Origin: Mesocentrotus franciscanus
Lineage: Eukaryota > Echinodermata > Echinoidea > Camarodonta > Strongylocentrotidae
DNA length: 64,000 nt
NCBI GenBank assembly: GCA_037976565.1
Contig: CP137667.1
Coordinates: forward strand, 5,940,900-6,004,899
Direction of reading: 5' to 3'
Shown here: piece by piece, positions 20,707 through 31,557 of the stretch
Numbering within the stretch: the stretch's first letter is position 1
Layout: each line of letters starts with the position of its first letter
Program-made: the position numbers and the translations under genes
The notes under the pieces: generated by a model
What the model was told of the DNA's origin: nothing
Database searches by the model: none
What the model saw: the letters and a program-made list of their open reading frames with translations, nothing else

Positions 20707-21509
20707 AGGCAAGAGACCAAATGGTCTCAAAAGTCGAACTCTGTCTACAGGACATTCGCTGCTGGATGAAGGATAATCAACTTACACTTAATGATAATAA
20801 GATGGAGGTATTGCATGTGTCGTCACGTTTTAAACAACGTCAAGAACTGGGTACTATTACATCTGGTGGCAGTCAAGTGGGACCATCCCCATCTTTACGC
20901 GATCTTGGTGTAATCCTTGACAGTCACTTGACTATGCAGCAGCATGTCAACAATACTTGCAAGAAAGCATCTTTGGCCCTTAGAAGAATAGGTCGTGTCC
21001 GCCAATATCTCAATAGCAGGACAACTGAGATATTGGTCCACGCCTTTGTAACATCTTTGCTTGACAGCTGCAACTGCCTTCTTCTGGGAGCTCCAGAGAG
21101 AGAACTCTGTAAGTTGCAGAGGATTCAGAACTCTGCAGCTCGCTTAGTGTCAAGAGCGAAGAGGTCTCAACACATAACACCTATATTGAGAGATCTACAC
21201 TGGTTGCCAGTTCAGTTACGGATCTGCTACAAGGTCAATCTAATCATCTTTAAAGCTCTCCATGGCACGTGTCCAGAGTACATCTCAGATTTGCTCACAC
21301 CGTACATCCCACCAAGGCGTCTGCGGTCATCTTCCCAACACCTTCTCACCATCAATCATGGGGCCACAAAAACCTATGGTGACAGGGCATTTGCATGTGG
21401 TGGACCAAAACTTTGGAACGCTCTCCCAGTGTCGCTACGCTCCATGACTGATGTTGAAGTTTTTAAGAGAGCGCTGAAAACTCACCTTTTTGATGAATGT
21501 TTCCAGTAA
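20707..21509 (+). pseudogene. C-terminal RT fragment of L2/CR1 element, copy 2
   Basis: Uninterrupted frame encoding the same RT C-terminal portion as copy 1, from QARDQMVSKVELCL to THLFDECFQ, with LQRIQNSAARLV and LHWLPVQ signatures. The frame continues upstream into array DNA by chance, so the element part starts at 20707. A few substitutions distinguish it from copy 1 (for example Leu for Gln in ISDL(L/Q)TPYIPP). Confidence 0.85.
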
Positions 21510-21600
21510 TTATGTAAACATTGTACATTGTAAAGCGCTTTGAGAGGGCCTGCGGTCCTGAAATGCGCTATAAAAGAACGAACTATTATTATTATTATTA
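20707..21600 (+). mobile_element. 5'-truncated L2/CR1-type element, copy 2
   Basis: 894 bp, same truncation point (AGGCAAGAGACC), same unit position and same tail as 11914-12807. The truncation and flanks match, so this copy arose by duplication of the array block, not by a second insertion. Confidence 0.85.
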
Positions 21601-22977
21601 ACACCCCTATACAAATTTCGGGAAATAGAAAGGGATGTATTTAGGGGCGTGTCAAAGTTTAATAAAGGAGTAGGGAAAGGAAGTAAAAGAAACAGAGTTA
21701 AAAATGAATTAAAAAGGGGTGGAAAGGGATTTATTTTTAAATTAGAAATTAGGGAGGGGGCAACTTCAATAGATATTAAAGAAGGAAAAATATTAAAATA
21801 AAAGATAAATCTAGAGAGTGGGGCAACTCAAATAGACATTCGAGTATTAATTTAAAATATATATACATTTTTTTTTTAAGATGTCCTCCAAATTGATGCA
21901 TTTTACCCCTTCTCATGACAATATTTATTATGCTTTTGCTAGGAAATAGACCTCCCATCCCCCTCTCCTTGGTATTTTTTTTAATTCGACATCCTCCCTT
22001 AGAATGTAAGGGGATTCATGTGCCCCCTAACCTTAAACCCTGACCCCTTCCCCCAAGTTGACACCCCTATGCAAATTTCGGGAAATAGAAATGGATGCAT
22101 TAACACTTTAAATTTAAGGGAGGGCACAAATGTGAATAGACACTGAACAAATTGGAAATATATACATTTTTTTAAAATCTTAAGCTTTCCTTCAAATTAA
22201 TGCATTTTACCCCTTCCCATTACAATATTTAGTACGCTTTTGCTAGGAAATAGCTTTTCACTCCCCTGGTATTTATTTTACATTTCGACATCCTGACCTT
22301 AGAATGAAAAGGGTTTCCTGTTCCCCCTAACCTCATACCCTGATCCCCCTCATCCAAGTTGACACCCTATGTAAATTTCGGGAAAAAGAAAGGGGTGTAT
22401 TAAGGGGCGTCTCAAGGTTTAATGAAGGAGTAGGGAAAAAAAGTTAAATGAAAGAGAGTTAAAGGGAGTTAAAAGTGAATTAAAAAGGTTGTTGAAAGGG
22501 ACTCATTTTTGTATTAAATAATAATAATAAAAATAGGCGTTTATATAGCGCCGTCTATCTAGAAATTCTATTCCGAGACGCACTATTTATGTATTACGCC
22601 GGCTTTAGGGGGGGGGGGGCAACTTGAATAGATATTAAAAAATATTTAAATAAAAGATAAATCTAGAGAGTAGGACCAATTCAAATAGACATTTGAGTAT
22701 TAATTTAAAATATATATACATTTTTTTTTATTTTAAGATGTCCTCCAAATTGATGCATTTTACCCCTTCCCATGACAATATTTAGTATGGTTTTGCTAGG
22801 AAATAGATTCCCCCCCTTGGTATTTATTTCGATATCCTGCCCTTAGAATGAAAAGAGTTTCCTGTGCCCCCTAACCTCATACCCCAATTACCCCTACATC
22901 CAAGTTGACACCTCTATGTGAATTTCGGGGAAAAAAAAGTATTATTTAAGGGCGTGTCAAGGTTTAATAAAGGAGTA
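21601..22977 (+). repeat. Tandem array, block 2b
   Basis: Landmarks at 21898, 22192 and 22745 (spacings 444 after discounting the L2 fragment, 294 and 553), repeating the 450/300/550 rhythm. The last unit lacks the L2 RT fragment. It is interrupted at 22977 by the minus-strand CR1-like element. Confidence 0.8.
22518..22609 (-). mobile_element. L2/CR1 3'-tail remnant carried in the array
   Basis: Third copy of the same 90-bp minus-strand tail at the same unit position as 11534-11623. Confidence 0.6.
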
Positions 22978-23221
22978 ATAATAATATTAATAATGCTACA
23001 TTTATATTGCGCACAACTCTGCCGACATATAGGCACCCTTGGCGCACAGATCAGCAAATCAAACACATTATAAGAATATGGTAATTAATCAAACTGTAAC
23101 AGAACTATGATATTACAAAATGAAAAGGCGAGAAATGGTCAACATAACTACATATATACTACTAATAACCAAAAGTAATAAAACATATTCTAACTCAGAT
23201 AATTATCCTAACATTAACAGT

Positions 23222-23812
23222 ACGCCCTATTCATCAAAAAGGTCTTCAATTTTTGTTGAAGGGTTCTAATTGATGTGCTCAACTTCAGGTCCAAAGGTAG
23301 GGCATTCCAGGCACGTGGGGCAGCAACGCAAAAGGACATATCACCCCCATGATCTTTTACACCGCGGTACTTTGTACTGGTCAACATTTCCCGAGCGGAG
23401 ACGTCTCGACGGCTTCCTCCATTCTACCATCTCCATCATGTAGCTAGGAGCCTGATTTGACTTGATATTGAATGTCATGTATAGTATTTTGTAGTCTAGC
23501 CTCTGTCTCACTGGGAGCCATTATATAAGTCCAATCTGGAAGTGACAAGAGGATGAACTACCTGCTTGGTGGCCTGTGGAGTAAGATGCTCGCATATCCT
23601 GCGAATGTTTCTCAATTTGTAGACGGCAGTTCTAACACAGGCAGATACTTGAGGTTCCATTGTCATGCTGCTGTTCAATAGAAGGCCTAGAGCCCGTACC
23701 TTTGATACTGCACTCTTATCTCACCCACTGCAAAATGAGGAATGCTGACTTTTGCCAACTGTTGAGGCGACCCTAAGAAGATAAACTCTGTCTTGTTGCC
23801 ATTGATGCTTAA
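23222..23812 (-). pseudogene. RT C-terminal part of the minus-strand CR1-like element
   Basis: Minus-strand reading shows INGNKTEFIFLGSPQQL (entry from the palm), then broken frames, then VAAPRAWNALPLDLKLS and LQQKLKTFLMNR, the conserved C-terminal signature. Several frame changes separate these pieces. Confidence 0.7.
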
Positions 23813-24731
23813 AGGTAATGCAAAGTTTTGGGAAATTTTGAAATTGGATGGATAGTTATGCTTTAAATTGTTGATATATTTGGATGCCCCTGCTGCTGTA
23901 TTAAAAGCACTGAAAATTTTAGCCCCTAAAACAAGCAAATTGAATAATCAAAATTTACCGGTGCTCCCGGTAAATTTCTAATATTTCAAAAAGCGCCTAA
24001 GGCCATTCCATGGTAGCTGTGACCATGAACATCTCAGTATATGCAGTTCCAAAATATACTTTCCAAACGGGAATAGCAAATCGGTCGATTATAGTCAAGA
24101 AACATTGTTTTAAAGCTAAAGTAATATCAGTAATATAAGTAATATCAGCCCGAAAATCGCTCATTTTCGTGATTTGTGTACAAAAAACATATGGAAATAT
24201 CATTTTTCCTAAAAAGAGATAAAAGATTGGTTATTTATTCTTGTTTAGAGTTTAGGTGTTTGTTTTGGGGGTCAAAATAGTTAAATTATAGTTAGAAATG
24301 AAATAAAACAACAAAAACAATAAAATAAAACAACAAAAACAATAAAATACATAAGTTAAAAAAACAATGAAATACATAAGAAATTATCAAAACAAGAGAT
24401 AACATAAGGAATAACCTAGCTTTCCAAATTTTTTTTCGTATTATTATTCCAAATGGTCTAACAAATATATGTAGTGGAAAAGAAAGCTTAAATATGAAGA
24501 ATATATGATTTATGGGTAAAAATATGAATTTTTTGACCTTATTTTCATAATACCATATATATGCAAATGAGTAATTTTTTCAAAAAATTTAAATTGCTAC
24601 AGTATTCTATACACTTCACTTAAAATGCATGCAAATTTTCGCGGCGATCGGCCGTTTCACGGTCGAGATCTTAGGGGGGCATAATGCCCCCCGGCCGTAT
24701 TAAGAACTCAAATAGCCCGGCCTTATTAGGG
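23813..24731. mobile_element. TTAA-bounded insertion inside the RT gene
   Basis: TTAA is present at 23809-23812 and 24732-24735. Removing one TTAA and the 919 bp between joins the RT reading frame exactly (NNSYL then SINGNKTEF), so this is an insertion with a TTAA target duplication, as made by piggyBac and Kolobok transposons. The right end, read inward, begins CCCTAATAAGGCCGGGC; the left end begins AGGTAATGC, so no good terminal inverted repeat is seen. It contains a perfect 19-bp palindrome (GGGGGGCATAATGCCCCCC, 24674-24692). No transposase is present. Confidence 0.65.
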
Positions 24732-24735
24732 TTAA

Positions 24736-25188
24736 GTAACTATTGTTCATCCACTTCTTGATTTCAGATATGCAGTCCTCAAACCTAGCTATAACAGTGG
24801 CGACATCGGTTTGGTTCGGAAGATATGGTGCATAAAGCTGAATATTATCAGCATAGATGTGATACATGATGCCATATCGCGTTATAAGGTCACAGACTGG
24901 TAGGACATATAAACAGAATAGCTGCGGACCTAATACCGATCCTTGGGGCACAGAACAATTTAGAGGAACTGGATCAGATGAAACGTCATTGCCAATTCGA
25001 GCTGACTGCGAACGATCCCTGAGATAAGATCGACACCATTCTAATGCAGATCCACTGATGCCAACCTCCTGTAGCCTATGATGCATGATGGTATGGTCAA
25101 CAGTATCAAAAGCCGAACTAAAATCCAATAGCTTTTCCGTCAGCATACCGCGATCCATTCCCTGCAAAATGTCATTACTGACACGCAC
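24736..25188 (-). pseudogene. RT palm region of the minus-strand CR1-like element
   Basis: The frame shows LLDFSSAFDTVDHTIMHHRL (first catalytic Asp), SVPQGSVLGPQLF (motif B) and HIYADNIQLYAP, where the second Asp of the catalytic pair is Asn. It ends at the TTAA insertion. The upstream NYRP region (25190-25400) is only traceable in broken frames. Confidence 0.8.
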
Positions 25189-25392
25189 AACAGCTGTCTC
25201 AACAAAATGATTCCTCCTGTATGCGGATTAAAAGGGATCCAGGAGACATTGACCAGCTACACATCAAAGTATGCGACTACCAGCAGCTCTCTCGATCACC
25301 TTCCCAAGGTATTTTAAGCGATGGGCCTTTACTTTCCAAATATTTCTTTGTCTAGATTAGGCTTCTTCAGAGAGGTCGAATGTTTGCATGCT

Positions 25393-26088
25393 TCAGCCCA
25401 TTAGGATAAATGGATTCAGCAAATGACTTGTTGACCGGCTTTGTAATGAAAGGCACAAATACAGAAGCATGTTCTTTGATAAACAAGGTTGGTAAAGGGT
25501 CTTGATTACATGAAGCTGATGATTAATTATCAATGAGTCTCTAATTTCATCCTCTGAAACTGAATCAAAACACGTCATATAAGGCTCGGGAAGGATGGAA
25601 GGATCATACACCTCCTCGGCCTGTTTGTCCCGATGCTGTTCAAGAGGACTTCGTATTCTCGAGATCTTACCCATGAAGTGCCCAAAGAAGCATTCTGCTA
25701 GTTTCGTTCTTGATTAACATTGTAGTAGGACCGGGCCACCTTTCCTGCGAAGAAGCTCATAGACAACACCAAACAAGGCTTTCTGATCTGAAGAGCAATT
25801 CCCTATAGCTGATGAGTAGAATAGTATTTTAGTTTCTTTCATGGGTCCAGAAACACTTTTACACTTTTCTCGATAAATCCTATGAAGAACCACTTTCTCC
25901 TCTCTTCGGTGACACTTTCTCCACTTCCTCTCCAACCTTCTCCTCTTCTGCTTCGCAGCACGAATTTCCTCATTATACCAAGGTGAATTATCTCTCTGTA
26001 ACACACTGCGGGTCTTTAGAGGAGCTAGAGCAAGTTCATTCCCCCTCAACGGACTTGGAAACACCGATGTTATCAATATCAATTGCAT
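25393..26088 (-). pseudogene. Endonuclease-RT linker region of the minus-strand CR1-like element
   Basis: Two overlapping broken frames (26088-25714 and 25674-25393) read the family linker: DNSPWYNEEIRAAKQKRR, LERKWRK, then SFFGHFMGKISRIRS and SVSEDEIRDSLI, matching the region between endonuclease and RT in CR1/L2 proteins. Confidence 0.65.
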
Positions 26089-26883
26089 ACAGGGTCTCGC
26101 TAACTCGCTGCCGGAGAAGATCTCCGTCGATAGCCTTGAAATTACGTGCAGTAACCGTCTTCTTGTGCGTTGGTGGCTGTTTCAATTCTAACTTACATGT
26201 GACTGGAAAATGATCAGACAATCCTGGATGAAAGGAGATGTCAGAGACAATGTCTTCAACATCACGACTAATTAGTAAGTCTAATGTATGACCAAGATGA
26301 TGTGTAGAAGTATTTACAGGCTGATACGAGGCAGGCCATACGCAGACAACAGCCTATCGAACATCTCAGTATTTGAAGCAGTCGAGTTATCCATCCAGAT
26401 ATTAAAATATCCTGTAAGCAGGAGTGTAGAAGGGTGGAAGAGATAATAGTCCATCAGTTTACTGAAGTCATCGACAAATGATGTGAACATTAAGGGCTGC
26501 CCAGTTTCAGCGGTTCTTTCGGAGCGATATATTATTACCAATCGAAATGAACAGTGGTCATCCGTCACTCGTACATGCATGGCTTCAAAAGAAAGAAATC
26601 TCTGGAAGTCATCAATTTCATCCTTAACCTCAGATCTATACAACAGTCCAACACCACCCCCGGATCGATCCACCCGGGGCACATGAACAAGATTGTAGCC
26701 GCTAGGAGTGGCTTCTTTGACACCCAAATCATCATCAGGCTTCAGCCAAGTCTCAGTAAGAGCAACTATATCCAAATCTTGCTCAATGACAAAGTCTCTT
26801 AATAGACTAATTTTATTTCGAATAGATCGTAGGTTCAAGGTAAAAAGTCTTGCAAGCTTAGAAACTGTCTTCACATGAATCAA
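26036..26883 (-). pseudogene. AP endonuclease of the minus-strand CR1-like element
   Basis: Minus-strand frames 26883-26314 and 26221-26036 contain LNLRSIRNKISLL, LTETWLKPDDD, YRSERTAETG, a block read as GYFNIWMDN where the family has Asp after the first Gly, and LSDHFPVTCKLELK. The substitution in the GDFN-type block hits a catalytic position, so the nuclease is probably dead. Frames are broken between the two pieces. Confidence 0.75.
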
Positions 26884-27447
26884 GTTTTCTCTGCAACAAG
26901 AACGAATGTTTTGTTTCTATCTAGTCTCACACTATCATGAATGACAGGGATAGGATGTTGGTTCTTTGTAAAAAAGCTCGAAACCCTCTTTTTGTAGGCC
27001 TCACTCTGCTAATACCATAATCCACGAAAGTGTGGTGCACATTCAATGGTAGACTAGTTTGAGGGCATTGTCTCTGAATGTCCATCAGTTCCTCCCTTGA
27101 GTATGAAAACAAAGCCATTGTCCACAGGATTCGCCAGGAAATAGCCATGAGTTCCATTAGAAGTTACTCTAGAGAAAAGAAACAATATACATGTAGAGAT
27201 GGCTACAAAAAGTCCATCCAGTAGCCAATGTACAAAATCCACAAAATCAAAATATGTTTTCAGAAAAATCACAGGTAAAGTGCAGGAATGCAGAATGAAG
27301 AAATATCAAAAAGATTCACTGCAACCTCCTCTCCAAACTGGTACTAAACATTCCCAAAGAGTACCAGAAGTTCTCCAATAATTCCTCCGAATTTTGAGAG
27401 CTTAGAGCAGGGTGCAACCTAAGCACTACCCTTCTAGCTTAAACCTA

Positions 27448-27955
27448 GAGTAGGGAAAGGAGGTAAAAGAAAGAGAGTTAAAATGGAGTTAAAAGTGAAT
27501 TTTAAAGGGTGTAGAAAGGGACTCATTTTTTTAATTAGATACTACTACTACTAATAATAATAATAGGCATTTATATAGCGCCGTCTATCTAGAAATTCAA
27601 TTCCGAGACACAGTGATTAATTTTTACCCCGGCTTTAGGGGGTCAACTTGATTAGATATTAAAAAGGAGAAATATTAAAATAAAAGATAAATCTAAAGAG
27701 AAGGGCAACTCAAACAGACATTTCAGTATAAATCTTATATATATATATATATATATACATTTTGTTATGTTAAGCTGTCGTCCAAATTGATGCATATTAC
27801 TCCTTCCCATGACAATCTGTAATACGCCTTTGATAGGAAATAGATTTTCACTCCCCCCCCCCCACTTGGTATTTATTTTAAATTTCGACATCCTCCCTTA
27901 GAATGCAGAGGTTTCCTGCGCCCCCTAACCTCATGCCCTGATACCCTCATACCCG
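27448..27955 (+). repeat. Tandem array, block 3 (right margin)
   Basis: Continues the unit cut at 22977 (GAGTAGGGAAAGG), with the L2 tail remnant at 27541-27640, the landmark GTCCAAATTGATGCAT at about 27780, and CCCCCTAACCTCATGCC near the end. The similarity stops near 27955, so the nested block spans about 6538-27955. Confidence 0.75.
27541..27640 (-). mobile_element. L2/CR1 3'-tail remnant carried in the array
   Basis: Fourth copy of the 90-bp minus-strand tail, with GGCGCTATATAAATGCC and a variable ATT/AGT repeat. Confidence 0.55.
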
Positions 27956-29375
27956 CCTCGCTAGTCACACAGACCGCTTTTCATAACGTGAGAATAGGGT
28001 CGCTATTAAATACGTTGCTAGTATATTGTATATCCAGTTTTGCTTTTATTTCTTATCGACATGTGATATTATATAATTACAAAAAAGTTACATATGTTAT
28101 GTTATATTTCAAATTTAATTTGTTATTAATTTTATGTAGGTATTCTTTCATGTTTTGATCGAGTTTTGAGATAATGTTATTTGAATTGAGTTTAAATCGA
28201 ATTAAAGTTTGCCGCAGGTGGCGTTTTACCAATCTGTTGTGTGTCAACAGATAATTAATAATTATATAATACTGGATGGCTTTGAGTGTGTACAAGAATG
28301 TATTTTCAAAGCGAGAGCAATATATTCTTATTATTGTATCACACGAAAACAAAGCCATACAATATTATTATTATCTATATCAGGCTGACTAGCAAAATAA
28401 GAAATTTCGATAATCAAGCAATATTGTATCGACAGTTGAAGTTCCCGGATGACAGAGCAATACGAAAACAATATTGATCTGTCATGCGGGTACTGCGCTT
28501 AAGATATTAAATACACTGATTTATTTTACCGCTTGGAAGCCTTATATAGATAATAATTGATAATATTCATATTCCACAAATCAACCAACTTTTAACAATA
28601 GTGTGGCGGCCCCGACCCATCTATGTCAGATTTATTCCCATTCCCAGCAAGGGAAGTTAATGCTTTACTTTTCTTCATTTCTAACTCATAAACTCTGTCA
28701 GGACTTTTGTCAGATGACAATTTATATCAACAATTTCCGAGAGGTCAAAAAAATTAGGTCATAACTTTATTTGCAAAAGGGCGAGGGCTGCTACAATTAA
28801 TTGTATTGTTTGTTTCATCAAAAGATATGACTCTGATGGAGGTAAGTTAAAAAAGGCACGGGTGTTTATTGGACCTATATCTCAGTTTCAAGAGAAAAAA
28901 GAAAATGGTCAACTTTCATTAACGACTATTTACAATAATCATATCGCCACTGTAACAATGTATAATACTTATTATTACTTTAACTCACATGATTGTCTAT
29001 ATTTTTTGGTCTTATATTTATCTCCATTCATGAAACTATTAAACTTCATTAATATAATTAACTCATAAAATATTAAAGTTTTGTTTATTTTAACATCTTT
29101 ACGTCACGCCCGCGGGGGATCGTTACAATATAATACAATACTAGAGGAGATATATCAATATGTAATATGTACAAAATATTTATAAAATATGGTTCATGCA
29201 TAATTAATCATGGCTTTAATGCACGTTTCTACATGTATTAAAGTGTTGTGATTGCACGCTAGTTATTCAGTAAGAGAGGGGTGTAGAGTTTCTGGTTACT
29301 CTTCTTTCGTTCTTTCATCATAATCGTCAGCTTTAAATCCTGTATTTTTCGTGCATAAATTAATGGTTCTATGAC
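27956..29375. other. No gene recognised
   Basis: AT-rich sequence. Short open frames on both strands lack recognisable domains. Nothing else stands out. Confidence 0.3.
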
Positions 29376-29610
29376 GATTACCAGCGGGACTATTACCCCC
29401 GGAAAATTACCCCTAGGACAATTACCCCTCCCCTCCCCTCACCCCTCCGGACAATTACCCCCCCGAAAATAAATTTCAGCTTTCATTAAAACCTACTTAT
29501 TATCAGGGTAGACTTCCCCTTTTATAATGAACAGGAGGGGGGCGGTTATTGTCCTAGGGGGGGATAGTTTTCCGTAGGGTAATTTCCCGGCGGTGATTGT
29601 CCGGGGTGTT
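29376..29610. repeat. Imperfect foldback of C-rich and G-rich arms
   Basis: The left arm (about 29376-29440: GGGACTATTACCCCCGGAAA, CCCCTAGGACAATTACCCC) is mirrored by a right arm (about 29530-29605: GGGCGGTTATTGTCCTAGGG, GGGTAATTTCCC, GTCCGGGG). It could be a short MITE-like palindrome. Confidence 0.5.
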
Positions 29611-31557
29611 TTCCTGATACGAAATTAAATCATTATTAAATGATATAAGGACATGTTCACTAGTAGCTTTATTAATATTGTTATTACTTCACGAATCAAT
29701 ATTTATAACATAGTGATACATATTGATGAATGTTATTATTCTCCTTGTAATTTTTCGTCAATAATTCGATTTTATTTTCAGAATTTTCAAGTCGATTTTA
29801 TTTTGATTTGATTTGATTTATTTTGTCCACTCAAATATGCACAAATTAAAATTACATATATAAACCATACAGTATTACAATATATAAGAGAACAAATGAA
29901 TTGTACAAGTTACGAAACACTGATAAGTAATGTACGTAATAAAATAAGTTTACATAGTACATTTAAGTTTGAGAATCAGACAAAATATTTTATATTGCTT
30001 GATTTAACTGTGAGGGGGAAAAGGGGATCTTAGAAAAGCTAGGCTTGTTGAGCGAGATAGTATTAGTTTCTGCATGATAGATCGTGTTTAGTATGCATCC
30101 AATTAAATGCTTTACTTTGCTGTGTTGTACACATCTGCCTTTATGTACACTTTCTCCATATGTTTTGAATAACAATATGTTTTATATTTCCCTTTTCAAT
30201 GGAACTTACACTGTTTCAAGTCTGATTCTCTTTTATAATTGATAGCCTTGTTTATGTAAATATTGACATTTACGATAAAGAAAAAACGTTAATTCCGTAG
30301 TAAAAAGAATATATATATTTATCTTGTCACCTTTTTTTCTCCTAGTGTTAGAGTGCAGTGGTCTATTGGCTGTGTCAGTGGCAGCTACAGGACAGGGCAT
30401 GTGAGGTGAAGTACCGTAGTCTCAAAGTTCATACTTTGATTTCCGTGATATGACTGACAATGCTGTGGGAGAGGGTAGAGACAGAGAGGGGGGAGAGAGA
30501 GAGAGAATGAGAGGGAGAAAGAAAGAAAGAGAGATTTATTTTAAAGGGAATACCTGAGTGGCATATGACCAAAAAGTAGAAGAAAGAAAGTTTAAAAAAA
30601 GTGCGAACATATAAGAATATTGAAATGAAAGGAAATACATTTGGAATGATGTAATTACATGTACAAGGATATATATAAAGAGATTAAATTTTCGTAAAAA
30701 CAGAATTCCGAGATAAAATCAATATCATTTCTGATGCAAGGACAACTATATACCCCATGAAATATAACGCGCGAAAACTACCAAACACACAACTAGCCCC
30801 TGACCCTATGAAAACTATACAATAACCTTTTGGCTGTCATCTGAGGGTAATTTTGGGGTTATTGTAATCGTTACACGGGTTATTTGTTAATTTATTTATT
30901 TATAAATTAAAACATCTTGTAACAGGAAAACATTGATCAGCTCGCAGGCAGTTTTACATAATGGTCCTGCATAAAGAATGAAAGTACAAATTTAAGAACT
31001 GACAATAAAGGTATTTACAAGAAAAATAGCAGTTTTATGCAAACGGTAAAAATAGAAACAACATAAATAGGGAAAAATGGAAAGAGGGGGAAAAAGATAT
31101 GCATACATCTTGAGGAAAAATACATCGATGGATAAGTGGATCTACAAAAATAATTGACAAGTGTAGTATAATCAGTTAGAAAATGAAGATAAAATTTTGA
31201 GAGAAGAGAGAAAATTGGCAGAGCCGCATATCATCAAAACATAAAAAACCAAGAGAACACATATACCATTAGAACCTACATTTTTAGATTAAACAGAACA
31301 GTGCAATATCGGGGCGTATACAAAATTTTATGACACATAATGTTATTTGGTAAACAAAACCCCACCAAATGTTGCCAACTTTGAATGAGGTTGTGGTCCC
31401 CCTGTAACAACGCACCTGTCTTTAAAACACATTAAAAATCGAAGTGGGCATCATTTGCCTGTAGAAAGCAAGATGTCCAGAGAAGGGATGCACTGCGTTG
31501 CAAAAATAATTTTGGTTCCACACCCCTATACCCATTCAAAATGGTGTGAATAATGCA
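29611..31557. other. Non-coding; microsatellites and possible retroelement 3' ends (minus strand)
   Basis: At 29800-29835, on the minus strand, GTGGACAAAATAAATC is followed by repeated ATCAAATCAA, which looks like the 3' end of a poly(A)-signal-bearing retroelement. A GA-rich microsatellite lies at about 30475-30535. Around 30890-30910 a TTTATTTATTTATAAATT run could be another such tail on the minus strand. No coding sequence is recognised. Confidence 0.35.

Larger units (their letters stand above)
22978..27447 (-). mobile_element. Minus-strand CR1/L2-type non-LTR retrotransposon, near full length, with nested insertion
   Basis: Flanked by GAGTA on both sides (22973-22977 and 27448-27452), a 5-bp target duplication of the array sequence GGAGTAGGG. 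Reading on the minus strand: N-terminal region with YSREELMDIQRQ, AP endonuclease, RT split by an insertion, RT C-terminus, 3' UTR with GCGCAATATAAATG and an AATATT-type tail at 22978-22995. The coding region is broken into many frames. With the 923-bp TTAA insertion and duplication removed, the element would be about 3.5 kb. Confidence 0.85.
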
